From Flavisolibacter tropicus (GTDB lineage Bacteria; Bacteroidota; Bacteroidia; Chitinophagales; Chitinophagaceae), in the NCBI RefSeq assembly GCF_001644645.1, contig NZ_CP011390.1, positions 3,964,001 to 4,028,000 on the forward strand: DNA of 64,000 bases, given 5' to 3'. Position 1 is the first letter of the stretch; each line of letters opens with the position of its first letter. The position numbers and the translations under genes were made by a program. Positions 17,900 through 25,321 of the stretch are shown here, piece after piece. Below the pieces are notes generated by a model. That model was not told the origin of the DNA and made no database searches. It was given only the letters and a program-made list of their open reading frames with translations.

Positions 17900-18562
17900 C
17901 TACTTTTTAAACATTAGTTCTTCAACCTTCTTTTTGTCTTCTTTTTCTTTTTTCAGATCGAACATGGTACCAAATACACGGTCCCAAATAGTAGTACTTA
18001 CACCAAAACCTTTGGCCTCATCTTTATAATGATGCAAATGGTGGTTTCTCCACAAGGGCTTCATCCATTTAAAGGGTGGGTTCCAGGCATGAATAGCATA
18101 GTGCATAGAGCCATACATCAGGTAGCCCAACATAAAGCCAGGAAAGAAAACAAATACATTGTTGCCCATGATCAGAAACATCAATCCAAAAATGGCTGAA
18201 GCAAGGATCAGGCTGGGCACAGGAGGCATAAACAAACGCTCTCTATCGCGTGGGAAGTGGTGGTGATTGCCATGCATCACATACACGATCCGGGTAGCTC
18301 GCTCACTTTCCGCTACCATATGAAATACCCAGCGGTGCATGATGTATTCAAACAGCGTCCAGAACAAACCTCCGGAAATAAATAATAAGGCAATTGTAGA
18401 AGCAGTAAAGCCAAAATGGTTAGCAGCGTATATTGGAAAACCAATAATTACAGGCATGTACATGCCCCAAATAACCAACGGGTGGGTTTTGGTTAGCATT
18501 TCTAAAACAGGGCTCTGGAATAATTGCGCTTGTCCTTTATTATGAATTTTCTCGAACTTCAT
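17900..18562 (-). CDS. Fatty acid hydroxylase / sterol desaturase family membrane enzyme
   Basis: A protein of 220 residues starting at ATG 18562 (MKFEKIHNK). It has four membrane segments and the His motifs of the di-iron family: HRWVFH, HGNHHHFP, HYAIHAW and HHLHHY. The closest type is FA2H-like, which hydroxylates a fatty acyl chain at C2, for example in sphingolipids, which many Bacteroidota make. The substrate is an inference. An in-frame upstream extension to 18613 lacks similarity and was not used. Confidence 0.88.
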   Translation of the reverse strand: MKFEKIHNKGQAQLFQSPVLEMLTKTHPLVIWGMYMPVIIGFPIYAANHFGFTASTIALLFISGGLFWTLFEYIMHRWVFHMVAESERATRIVYVMHGNHHHFPRDRERLFMPPVPSLILASAIFGLMFLIMGNNVFVFFPGFMLGYLMYGSMHYAIHAWNPPFKWMKPLWRNHHLHHYKDEAKGFGVSTTIWDRVFGTMFDLKKEKEDKKKVEELMFKK

Positions 18563-18635
18563 TTGAGCAGGTGTTTGCTCCGCAAAAATACACAGGCCTC
18601 CTGTATTTGCCACATTTTCCGTGAAGTTTGCAGCG

Positions 18636-19355
18636 TTAATTTACTGACATATTTAACAGCTCATCAACCCGCACCATTTTATAACCCTTGGTTTTTAGCA
18701 ACTGTAATAGTGCAGGCAGTTGATGATAAAATTTATCAGTTCGTTTAGGGTCGGTTCCAATGTGTACTAAAAGAATAAACCCATTAAGACCACTGGCACG
18801 TTTTGTTTCAAAGCTTTCAATTGAATTCCAGATGGTGGCGCTGCTTCTGTAATTGGATGCCTCCGGTGTAGTGTAGTCGGCATTACTAAGTGTACCCGGC
18901 GTAAAATTGATCAACTGAAGGCCCGCCTGTTTGGTCCAGGAAGCAATGGTATCATTATACCATTCATAGGGTGGCAGAAAATAATGCGCGTCTTTCTTAG
19001 CAATTCCAAATGATTGCATGGCTGCATAGTTGTTGAAGAGGTCTGCGCGAAATTGACCTTGGGTAACCAGCAAACTGTCGCGTTTACTCCAGTCGCAATA
19101 AAGCAAGTGGGCATCTGAGTGGGCACCCAGGTAATGGCCATTTTTCTTTAACTGCTGTATGATAGGTTTAAAGGCTGGGTTACGGTAAAAGTGGCCCGTA
19201 AAAAAGAACGATGCTTTTGCGTTATGCTCTTTTAACGTCTGCGCAATAAAAGAGCCGCCATCAGCAAATTCATCGCCGGTAAAAACAATAGCTAAACGTT
19301 TAAGGGTACTATCACCACGGATAATGGCACCCTTAAACTCAGTTATCGGCTTTAC
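18636..19355 (-). CDS. Polysaccharide deacetylase (CE4/NodB) domain in the -1 frame of the upstream GH9 gene, no start codon of its own
   Basis: The frame encodes 239 residues with NodB-type motifs: FTGDEFADGG (catalytic Asp and metal-binding residues) and the zinc motif HSDAH. No ATG, GTG or TTG occurs in this frame between the GH9 stop (19352) and a TTG at 19106, which lies after both motifs, so an independent protein would be inactive. The frame joins the GH9 reading frame at a run of nine A (minus strand) if one base is added or the ribosome slips -1. The product would be a GH9-CE4 fusion of about 829 residues. It removes acetyl groups from a polysaccharide. Confidence 0.75.
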   Translation of the reverse strand, partial: VKPITEFKGAIIRGDSTLKRLAIVFTGDEFADGGSFIAQTLKEHNAKASFFFTGHFYRNPAFKPIIQQLKKNGHYLGAHSDAHLLYCDWSKRDSLLVTQGQFRADLFNNYAAMQSFGIAKKDAHYFLPPYEWYNDTIASWTKQAGLQLINFTPGTLSNADYTTPEASNYRSSATIWNSIESFETKRASGLNGFILLVHIGTDPKRTDKFYHQLPALLQLLKTKGYKMVRVDELLNMSVN

Positions 19356-21124
19356 TTTTTTTTTACCGGTTTTGCAGCAGCATCTGCTTCTTTTGCTGCC
19401 AGCAAATAGATAAGCGATGCCGTACCATCCATGGTGGGCTCATTGGTACTGTAGTCACCATAATCATCGTGATACACTACCAGGTCGCTCTGAAACGGCG
19501 CATATTCATCGGGCTGGTACAAAGTGATACCGATCAGGCCTTTGTAAATATTGCCATAGACTGGGCCGTCAACGAGGCCGCCATCAATTGGATAGTTCTT
19601 GATATGAGTAAATGCTGAATGAGGATCTACGGGTGTGTCGCCCCAACTGGGTAACCCATAAACCATGGAGGTGCCCCAGGGGTTGCAACCAAAGAGCCAG
19701 TCAAAATTGGCTTGCTCTAAAGCTTCAAATCGGGTGTCGCCAGTCAGTTGTTTGTACCAGTAACATTGAATAGCAAAGGAGGTGGTCAGATTATTACTGC
19801 ACCAAATGAACGGTACACCACGATAAAATGCATTCGAGCGCGCTTTATTCCATACGGCTTCGATGCCCTGACGGTAATAACCAATTAATGAATCTTTTCT
19901 CTTGTCTTTCAGTTGCTTGGCCAATTCATAATGACCTAAGTTGATAAAGGGATACCACTGGTAATGTTTAGCGGTATCGGTACCTAACCAAGGTGTTACG
20001 CGTTCTTGCTGCGCATATTTGAAAGCGTCGTCAAATTGTTGCAATGTAGTAGCTGCCAATTCCATGTCATCTAACCAATTGTCTTCAGCATAGATGTAAG
20101 GCGATCTTACAGACGCCGTTTGTGTTACGCCTGGCTTTAGCTGCGCAAAAGCAAAGGCTGTTGCTGCTTTTTGGGTAAGAAGCTGACTGTAGGTAGTGTT
20201 GCTGTTTTTAAAGAGCTGTGCGCCTAATGAAAAAGCACTGGCAAATTTTCCTGCTGTGGAAGATGTACCAGTAGTATTGTTCATAAACTTGCCACGCTGC
20301 TGCGGTTCGCCACTTACAAAATAAACCGGACGCTCATACCCGCGGCCATAGAACGTATCCTGAGCTGGCATGCGCATACCCATATGATCGCGGTCATCAG
20401 CTATCTGGTTAAACATCCAGTCTTTGCGGGGGTGCATTTTTAATAACCAATCCAATCCCCACTTGGCTTCATCAAGTACATCGGCTACACCGTTTTTCCC
20501 TTCTAACCCATTAGCGGCATGATTATCTGTAAATACGGATTTGAAGTCGCGATACGCCATCAGTAAATGATAAGTCGCGTTGGCAGAAGTGGTAGAATAC
20601 TGCAGGTAATCACTGGCATCGTGCCAGCCACCTACTACATCAATGCGGGCGCTGTCGGCAATACCAGCCTTTGTGCCATATAATACATAGCCATCGTGTG
20701 TGTGGCAGCTGTCTTTTAAATAAGGATTAAAACCGGTACGCTGTTGGCGCATATACCGAAGGCAAAAATCTGCAGCTCCTTTATACACATCCTTCGCAAT
20801 TTTAAATGCAGGGGATGTAGCAGTACCTGCTTTTAAATAATAGATGCCCGGTGTTTTATATGCCGAAAAGTCTAAGCGGTAGGTTTGTGTAAACGGACCA
20901 TAGGCCCCAAACGGCTGCCCGGCATTGACGGTTAATACTACTTTCCGGCTTGCAGAATCAATCAACTGGAAAGAGGAAATAGTTTCCGTTCCTTTACTAC
21001 CCCACACGGCTACTTTGGTAGATTGGGGCTGATACCCTAATTGATTAATACGTATCCAGCTGTTGGATTGTGCAAAAAGGGCAAGTTGGATGCAAAAGCA
21101 GCAAAGGGTAAACAAGGATTTCAT
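19352..21124 (-). CDS. Glycoside hydrolase family 9 (endoglucanase-like)
   Basis: A secreted protein of 590 residues with a signal peptide (about residues 1-19, cut after FAQ), an N-terminal CelD-type Ig-like domain (SWIRINQLGYQP...) and a GH9 (alpha/alpha)6 catalytic domain. The Asp motif GGWHDASDY and the C-terminal acid motif YSTNEPTMDG are intact. It likely hydrolyses beta-1,4-glucan or a related glycan outside the cytoplasm. The stop is preceded in frame by A-AAA-AAG, the classical -1 slippery heptamer, and an esterase domain continues in the -1 frame. Confidence 0.92.
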   Translation of the reverse strand: MKSLFTLCCFCIQLALFAQSNSWIRINQLGYQPQSTKVAVWGSKGTETISSFQLIDSASRKVVLTVNAGQPFGAYGPFTQTYRLDFSAYKTPGIYYLKAGTATSPAFKIAKDVYKGAADFCLRYMRQQRTGFNPYLKDSCHTHDGYVLYGTKAGIADSARIDVVGGWHDASDYLQYSTTSANATYHLLMAYRDFKSVFTDNHAANGLEGKNGVADVLDEAKWGLDWLLKMHPRKDWMFNQIADDRDHMGMRMPAQDTFYGRGYERPVYFVSGEPQQRGKFMNNTTGTSSTAGKFASAFSLGAQLFKNSNTTYSQLLTQKAATAFAFAQLKPGVTQTASVRSPYIYAEDNWLDDMELAATTLQQFDDAFKYAQQERVTPWLGTDTAKHYQWYPFINLGHYELAKQLKDKRKDSLIGYYRQGIEAVWNKARSNAFYRGVPFIWCSNNLTTSFAIQCYWYKQLTGDTRFEALEQANFDWLFGCNPWGTSMVYGLPSWGDTPVDPHSAFTHIKNYPIDGGLVDGPVYGNIYKGLIGITLYQPDEYAPFQSDLVVYHDDYGDYSTNEPTMDGTASLIYLLAAKEADAAAKPVKKK

Positions 21125-21156
21125 ATATCAGTCAGGTTACAGTAAATACCAAGGTC

Positions 21157-21858
21157 TTACAAAGGCTCGTGGCTAAACGTATGCGGATTAGCCGGAAACC
21201 GGATAATTAAAAACAGCATAAAAGCAGTACCACCTTCCAGCAACTCCGCTCTTTTTTCATGCGGGATCAACGTTGTCAAAACAAACAACACCACAAACGC
21301 TATTACCTGGTAGATCTTAGGTAAGGGAATACCGAAATAGGTGACAAAGCGTTGCATCCACTTTTTGCTGCGATATAACAAGGGCATGATAATCACATAA
21401 AAAGCTAATAAGGCTGTCAGCAAAAAGGAGAACACCCATCGGTTTACCCGTACACCATCCACAATCAGGTTATGCAGGTTTGTTTCGCCTTGCGTGTTGT
21501 GCTCTTTAAAGTACTCAGACGATTCAATACCGAAAATGCGCTGCCCCCAGGAGATTTCTTCACCGGCACCGAAAAACAGCACCAGGCCTAGCAATACACA
21601 GCCTAGTATAAATAAGCCGCTTCTATATTTACGTAAATGAATAGCTCTTATAAAACAAGTTCCTGCTGCCAGTAGTAAACCAATAACGGTTAGCCATTCT
21701 ACCACACCATCTTCTACTGTATAGCGTTCAAATAAGGGAACATTTGTAAATACCAATACATATCCAACCAGCATCATTAATGCGATGACTGCCAACACGA
21801 TATACTCTTTCCCAGAGATTTTATTTTCTATACCCATATTGTCTTTCAAAAGGTTCAT
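21157..21858 (-). CDS. Unknown polytopic membrane protein with GEEISWGQR motif
   Basis: A protein of about 233 residues with six or seven membrane helices. A conserved-looking polar patch AGEEISWGQRIFG, between helices 3 and 4, contains charged residues that could form an active or binding site; the same motif occurs in uncharacterised membrane proteins of several phyla. I do not recognise a function. Starts at 21858 or 21837 are both possible; the longer frame to 21933 would run over the putative promoter of the divergent FAH gene. Confidence 0.7.
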   Translation of the reverse strand: MNLLKDNMGIENKISGKEYIVLAVIALMMLVGYVLVFTNVPLFERYTVEDGVVEWLTVIGLLLAAGTCFIRAIHLRKYRSGLFILGCVLLGLVLFFGAGEEISWGQRIFGIESSEYFKEHNTQGETNLHNLIVDGVRVNRWVFSFLLTALLAFYVIIMPLLYRSKKWMQRFVTYFGIPLPKIYQVIAFVVLFVLTTLIPHEKRAELLEGGTAFMLFLIIRFPANPHTFSHEPL

Positions 21859-21894
21859 TCTAATGGGCAAACTTGACACTTTTTTTGAAAAGAA

Positions 21895-21923
21895 TTTGAA
21901 AAAAACGAATTGGCCTAACTTCG
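21895..21923 (+). promoter_or_regulatory. Putative Bacteroidota-type promoter of the FAH-family gene
   Basis: TTTG (21895-21898) and TAACTTCG (21916-21923) approximate the Bacteroidota -33 TTTG and -7 TAnnTTTG elements. The spacing of 17 nt is slightly short and there is one mismatch in the -7 box. The implied start of transcription is about 35 nt before the ATG at 21965. Confidence 0.4.
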
Positions 21924-21964
21924 CCTCCTTCACACAGCTTTTTCAATAAGGAAAATATATAGCA

Positions 21965-22972
21965 ATGAAACTGGTTTCTTACTTGCAAGATGGTAGCGAT
22001 CATTTAGGTGTATTGGTAGATGGGTTGGTGTATGACATGGAAATGTTGCATCCCGACTTACCGAATACCATGGGAATGTTTTTGAATTATTGGGAAGAAG
22101 TGTTCCCGGCGGCACTGGTAGGTGTAGAAATGATCAAAGAAGGTCGCATTTCTCAGAGTAAGGGCAAGGCCGTTGAAAGCCTGCAACTGATTGCACCAGT
22201 ACCATATCCAACTTCTTGCAGGGATGGATATGCCTTTCGCCAGCACGTAGCAGCAGCGCGTCGCAACCGTAAGGTAGATATGATCGCCGAGTTTGACCAG
22301 TATCCTATCTTTTACATGACCAATCATTTAAGCATTACAGGTCCTGGCCCACTGTCATTAATGCCAGATCATTTTGAAAAGCTGGACTTTGAACTGGAGG
22401 CCGCTATTGTGATCTGTAAGCGTGGACGTAATATCAAAGCAGAAGAGGCCGATGAATATATTGGTGGTTTGATGATCATGAACGATTGGAGCGCACGCCG
22501 CCTGCAAATGGAAGAAATGCTGTTGAACCTGGGACCTGCAAAGGGTAAGGACTTTGCTACCTCTATTGGGCCTTGGCTGGTAACACTGGATGAATTGAAG
22601 GAATTTGAAGTAGCTGCAAAAGAAGGACATGAAGGTAAAAGCTGGAACCTTAAAATGACCTGCACCATTAATGGCGTGCAGGTAAGTGAAGGCAATGTAA
22701 GTGATATGGACTGGACCTTTGCCGAGATTATTGAGCGTGCTTCCTACGGCGTAGAACTGCACCCTGGCGATGTGATTGGTAGCGGCACCGTAGGTACGGG
22801 TTGCTTCTTAGAGTTAAATGGAACTGGCAAATTGAACGATCCTAATTATCAGGAGCAGTGGTTAAAGGCAGGTGACGAAGTGGTGTTGAATATCGATGGC
22901 TTGGGCTCACTGGTGAATACCATTGAAGCAGAGGAAACGGATTGGAGTATATTAAGCAAAAAGAAGGTCTGA
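21965..22972 (+). CDS. Fumarylacetoacetate hydrolase (FAH) family protein
   Basis: A protein of 335 residues with the FAH fold. The metal-binding acidic residues are visible in DFELEAAIVI and MIMNDWSARRLQ, and LGPAKGKDFATSIGPWLVT and the C-terminal GDVIGSGTVGTGC complete the family pattern. Family members cleave C-C bonds in fumarylacetoacetate-like diketo acids, often in tyrosine or aromatic catabolism. No other gene of that pathway is in the window, so the substrate is open. Its stop codon lies inside a dispersed repeat (see 22967-23040). Confidence 0.9.
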   Translation: MKLVSYLQDGSDHLGVLVDGLVYDMEMLHPDLPNTMGMFLNYWEEVFPAALVGVEMIKEGRISQSKGKAVESLQLIAPVPYPTSCRDGYAFRQHVAAARRNRKVDMIAEFDQYPIFYMTNHLSITGPGPLSLMPDHFEKLDFELEAAIVICKRGRNIKAEEADEYIGGLMIMNDWSARRLQMEEMLLNLGPAKGKDFATSIGPWLVTLDELKEFEVAAKEGHEGKSWNLKMTCTINGVQVSEGNVSDMDWTFAEIIERASYGVELHPGDVIGSGTVGTGCFLELNGTGKLNDPNYQEQWLKAGDEVVLNIDGLGSLVNTIEAEETDWSILSKKKV

Positions 22973-23040
22973 ACCGGGATTTGGGGAGATTAGGGGATTA
23001 GGGAGAAATGGCTGATGTGAGGATAGCTGATGGCTGATTT
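22967..23040 (+). repeat. Dispersed intergenic repeat, copy 1 (inverted copy at 62536-62612)
   Basis: It begins GTCTGAACCGGGAT at the FAH stop codon and continues through GGGGAGATT and GGCTGATGTGAGGATAGCTG. A nearly identical sequence in inverse orientation lies at 62536-62612, and its second half recurs at about 35270-35300 together with GTTGACAGG. These are non-coding family members typical of Bacteroidota intergenic DNA. Confidence 0.75.
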
Positions 23041-23090
23041 CAGTTGACAGGTTAACGAGTTAAGATTAGTAAACTTAGTTTCTCAGAATA

Positions 23091-23119
23091 AAAAAGCTGG
23101 CACTAACTGCCAGCTTTTT
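23091..23119. terminator. Bidirectional terminator between the FAH and DUF2807 genes
   Basis: Stem GCTGGCA (23096-23102) / TGCCAGC (23108-23114) with a five-nt loop, flanked by A5 on one side and T6 on the other. It lies between two convergent genes, so it can serve both strands. Confidence 0.88.
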
Positions 23120-23167
23120 TGTTTTGGTCTATGTTATCAAAAAACAATGAACACCCTATGTCTCTAC

Positions 23168-23202
23168 CTTGTTAACCTATCAACTTGTTAACTTGTCAAC
23201 CC
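23168..23202. repeat. 35-bp repeat, inverted copy at 25036-25071
   Basis: It contains CAACTTGTTAACTTGTCAAC. The reverse complement of 25036-25071 matches it at about 33 of 35 positions. The pair bounds the DUF2807 and flavin reductase genes. Confidence 0.7.
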
Positions 23203-23235
23203 TTCCTCACAGCTCGCAGCTCATAGCTTCCCTCC

Positions 23236-23949
23236 TCAGATCACCTCCTTATTCATTCGCCTTACTGTAGCAGCGCCTTTGTTCTTCACCTTACCCATCA
23301 TATTGTCTTTTACTTTCAGTTCTTTGGTTGCATTTACCTGGGCGGAACCAATGCCGCTGTTATCAATATTCATCGTTTGTACTACAAAGTCACTGGCTTG
23401 CAGGTTGCCTACACTTTTGTGAACCAATACCGCATTTTGTGCTTCCCCACTTAAGGTAAGATTGCCTACGCTATGGTTATCAAGGTCCAGCTTGTTGGCT
23501 TTCAGGTTAAGTGCTACGTTTCCTACGCTTTGGTTGTTTAACGCCAGGTTGTCAAAGGTCAAGCGCTCATCATTGGCAACATTTCCTACCATCTGTAAAT
23601 CCATCTTCCTTAGGTTTTTAAAGGTGACATATACCCGCATTTTGTTTTTGGACTTCAGGTTTTTGTTCTCCATCTTTTTCATGTCAATCACTAAGCGGTT
23701 GCCTTCGTTCTTTACCTGGAAAAGATCCTGTAAGTTTTCATCGGCTTCAATCTTTACGCTTTCTTTATTGCCTTGTGACAGTTTCAGTTCATAAACACCG
23801 TTGGCTTTTAATTCACTAAAAGAAGTAACAGGTACTTCTCTTGTTACTAGCTTGCCATTGCCTTCCAGCGTTTCCTGGTTGTTTTTTTGTGCCCAGCCGG
23901 TGGTGCTTACTACTGCTGCTACTGCTACTGCCCATACATTTTTTCTCAT
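23236..23949 (-). CDS. DUF2807 (GIN domain) secreted protein
   Basis: A protein of 237 residues with a signal peptide (about residues 1-20, cut after GWA) and a repetitive beta-helix-like domain of the DUF2807 / putative auto-transporter adhesin head GIN type. Repeated SVGNV/SVGNL units around residues 135-190 form the rungs. It is probably a surface or periplasmic protein; the family has no known activity. It is convergent with the FAH gene and divergent from the flavin reductase gene. Confidence 0.87.
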   Translation of the reverse strand: MRKNVWAVAVAAVVSTTGWAQKNNQETLEGNGKLVTREVPVTSFSELKANGVYELKLSQGNKESVKIEADENLQDLFQVKNEGNRLVIDMKKMENKNLKSKNKMRVYVTFKNLRKMDLQMVGNVANDERLTFDNLALNNQSVGNVALNLKANKLDLDNHSVGNLTLSGEAQNAVLVHKSVGNLQASDFVVQTMNIDNSGIGSAQVNATKELKVKDNMMGKVKNKGAATVRRMNKEVI

Positions 23950-24109
23950 TTCAAATGGTTTATTCGGTTTATAATAAGTTTGACGAATGCTTTCGTATAA
24001 CGAAAGTAGACTTCAGAATGTTACAGTTGACGATAGGTTTCGTATTAGCGGTTTTACTACAGTTTAAATGGTTTAAATCCGGTATTGATAGATTCCTGAC
24101 ATTTGCGAC

Positions 24110-25048
24110 ATGATTCTGCACCTGAGTGAGCTGAAGCCAGCCGAGAAACAGTATTATTTGCAGCACGTGATTGCGCCGCGACCCATTTGCTTTGCTTCTA
24201 CCATTGATAAAGAAGGAAACGTAAACCTGAGTCCATTTAGCTTTTTCAATTTGTTCTCTTCCAATCCGCCCATAGTGATTTTTTCTCCTTCACGCCGTGT
24301 GCGGGACAATACCACCAAGCACAGCCTGGAGAATGTACTGCAGGTGCCTGAAGTGGTGATCAATATTGTAACCTACGACATGGTGCAGCAAACTTCACTG
24401 GCCAGCTGTGAATATGCTAAAGGGGTAGATGAGTTTGTAAAAGCTGGTTTTACGAAAGAGGCAGCTACTGTGGTTAAGCCACCAATGATAAAGGAAGCCA
24501 AGGTGAAGCTGGAGTGTAAAGTGTTGGAAGTAAAATCCTTAGGCACAGAAGGCGGGGCTGGTCAATTGGTGATCAGTGAAGTGATCCGCATGCACATCAA
24601 CGACGAGCTATTAGATGAGAATAGAAAAATGGATCAGCGTAAGCTGGAGCTGGTGGCCCGCCTGGGTGGCGACTGGTACTGCCGGGTAACGCCCGAAAAC
24701 CTGTTCCAGGTAGCCAAGCCCAATACACAACTGGGTATTGGATTGGATGCCTTACCTGAAAGCGTTCGCAACAGTAAAATATTAACGGGTAATCATTTGG
24801 GCCAGTTGGCTAATGTGCACGAGATGCCCGTAGTGAATCCTTATTTTGATGACGAGCACCTCAGAAACATTGTACAATACTTTTCACTCAATCCGGCCGA
24901 CATGGAAAAGGAAGTACATAGCTATGCGGCAAAGTTGCTGGATCATGGAAAGGTGGAAGAGGCCTGGCAGGTATTGCTGTATATGTCTGAACCAAGATTT
25001 GGGGAGATGAAAGGATTAGAAGGAGATGAAGAAGGGTTGACAAGTTAA
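24110..25048 (+). CDS. Flavin reductase family (FMN-binding) protein
   Basis: A protein of 312 residues. The N-terminal 190 residues form a split-barrel FMN-binding domain of the flavin reductase-like / DIM6-NTAB type (IAPRPICFASTIDKEGN, LSPFSFFNLFSSNPP). The C-terminal part of about 100 residues is an extension present in some family members. It probably uses NAD(P)H to reduce FMN or acts as an FMN-dependent oxidoreductase. The start is ATG at 24110. Confidence 0.87.
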   Translation: MILHLSELKPAEKQYYLQHVIAPRPICFASTIDKEGNVNLSPFSFFNLFSSNPPIVIFSPSRRVRDNTTKHSLENVLQVPEVVINIVTYDMVQQTSLASCEYAKGVDEFVKAGFTKEAATVVKPPMIKEAKVKLECKVLEVKSLGTEGGAGQLVISEVIRMHINDELLDENRKMDQRKLELVARLGGDWYCRVTPENLFQVAKPNTQLGIGLDALPESVRNSKILTGNHLGQLANVHEMPVVNPYFDDEHLRNIVQYFSLNPADMEKEVHSYAAKLLDHGKVEEAWQVLLYMSEPRFGEMKGLEGDEEGLTS

Positions 25049-25071
25049 CAAGTTGAAAAGTTAACAAGGGG
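25036..25071. repeat. 35-bp repeat, inverted partner of 23168-23202
   Basis: It reads GGGTTGACAAGTTAACAAG and onward and is the reverse complement of the copy 1.9 kb upstream with two mismatches. It overlaps the last codons of the flavin reductase gene. Confidence 0.7.
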
Positions 25072-25321
25072 AAGGAATATTGAACAAGGAACAAGGAAGG
25101 AAGAAGGAATTGAGGAAAGGGATAAAGAGTTTAATAAAACAGGCGAGTGAATTTCACTCGCCTGTTTTATTGAAACTGTAACAACTTATTGGATTTACTG
25201 ATCACACACTATTCAGGATTTAGGAATATAAACTGATTCGACTTGTGTTTTGTCGCGGGTAATGTTCACCGTTTACAGATGCTTGTAGCTTGACGCTTGC
25301 AGCTTCTATAACGTCCTTCTT
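25049..25321. other. Gene-free stretch with terminator and polypurine repeat
   Basis: It holds the end of the inverted 35-bp repeat, a polypurine AACAAGGAACAAGGAAGG-type repeat (25076-25110) that recurs near 28810, 31645 and 33875, and the terminator at 25133-25171. No reading frame here looks coding. Confidence 0.7.
25133..25171. terminator. Bidirectional terminator between the flavin reductase and WD40-caspase genes
   Basis: An 18-bp perfect inverted repeat, AATAAAACAGGCGAGTGA with its complement, and a three-nt loop ATT; the A/T-rich ends give a U tract on both strands. It separates two convergent genes. Confidence 0.9.
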
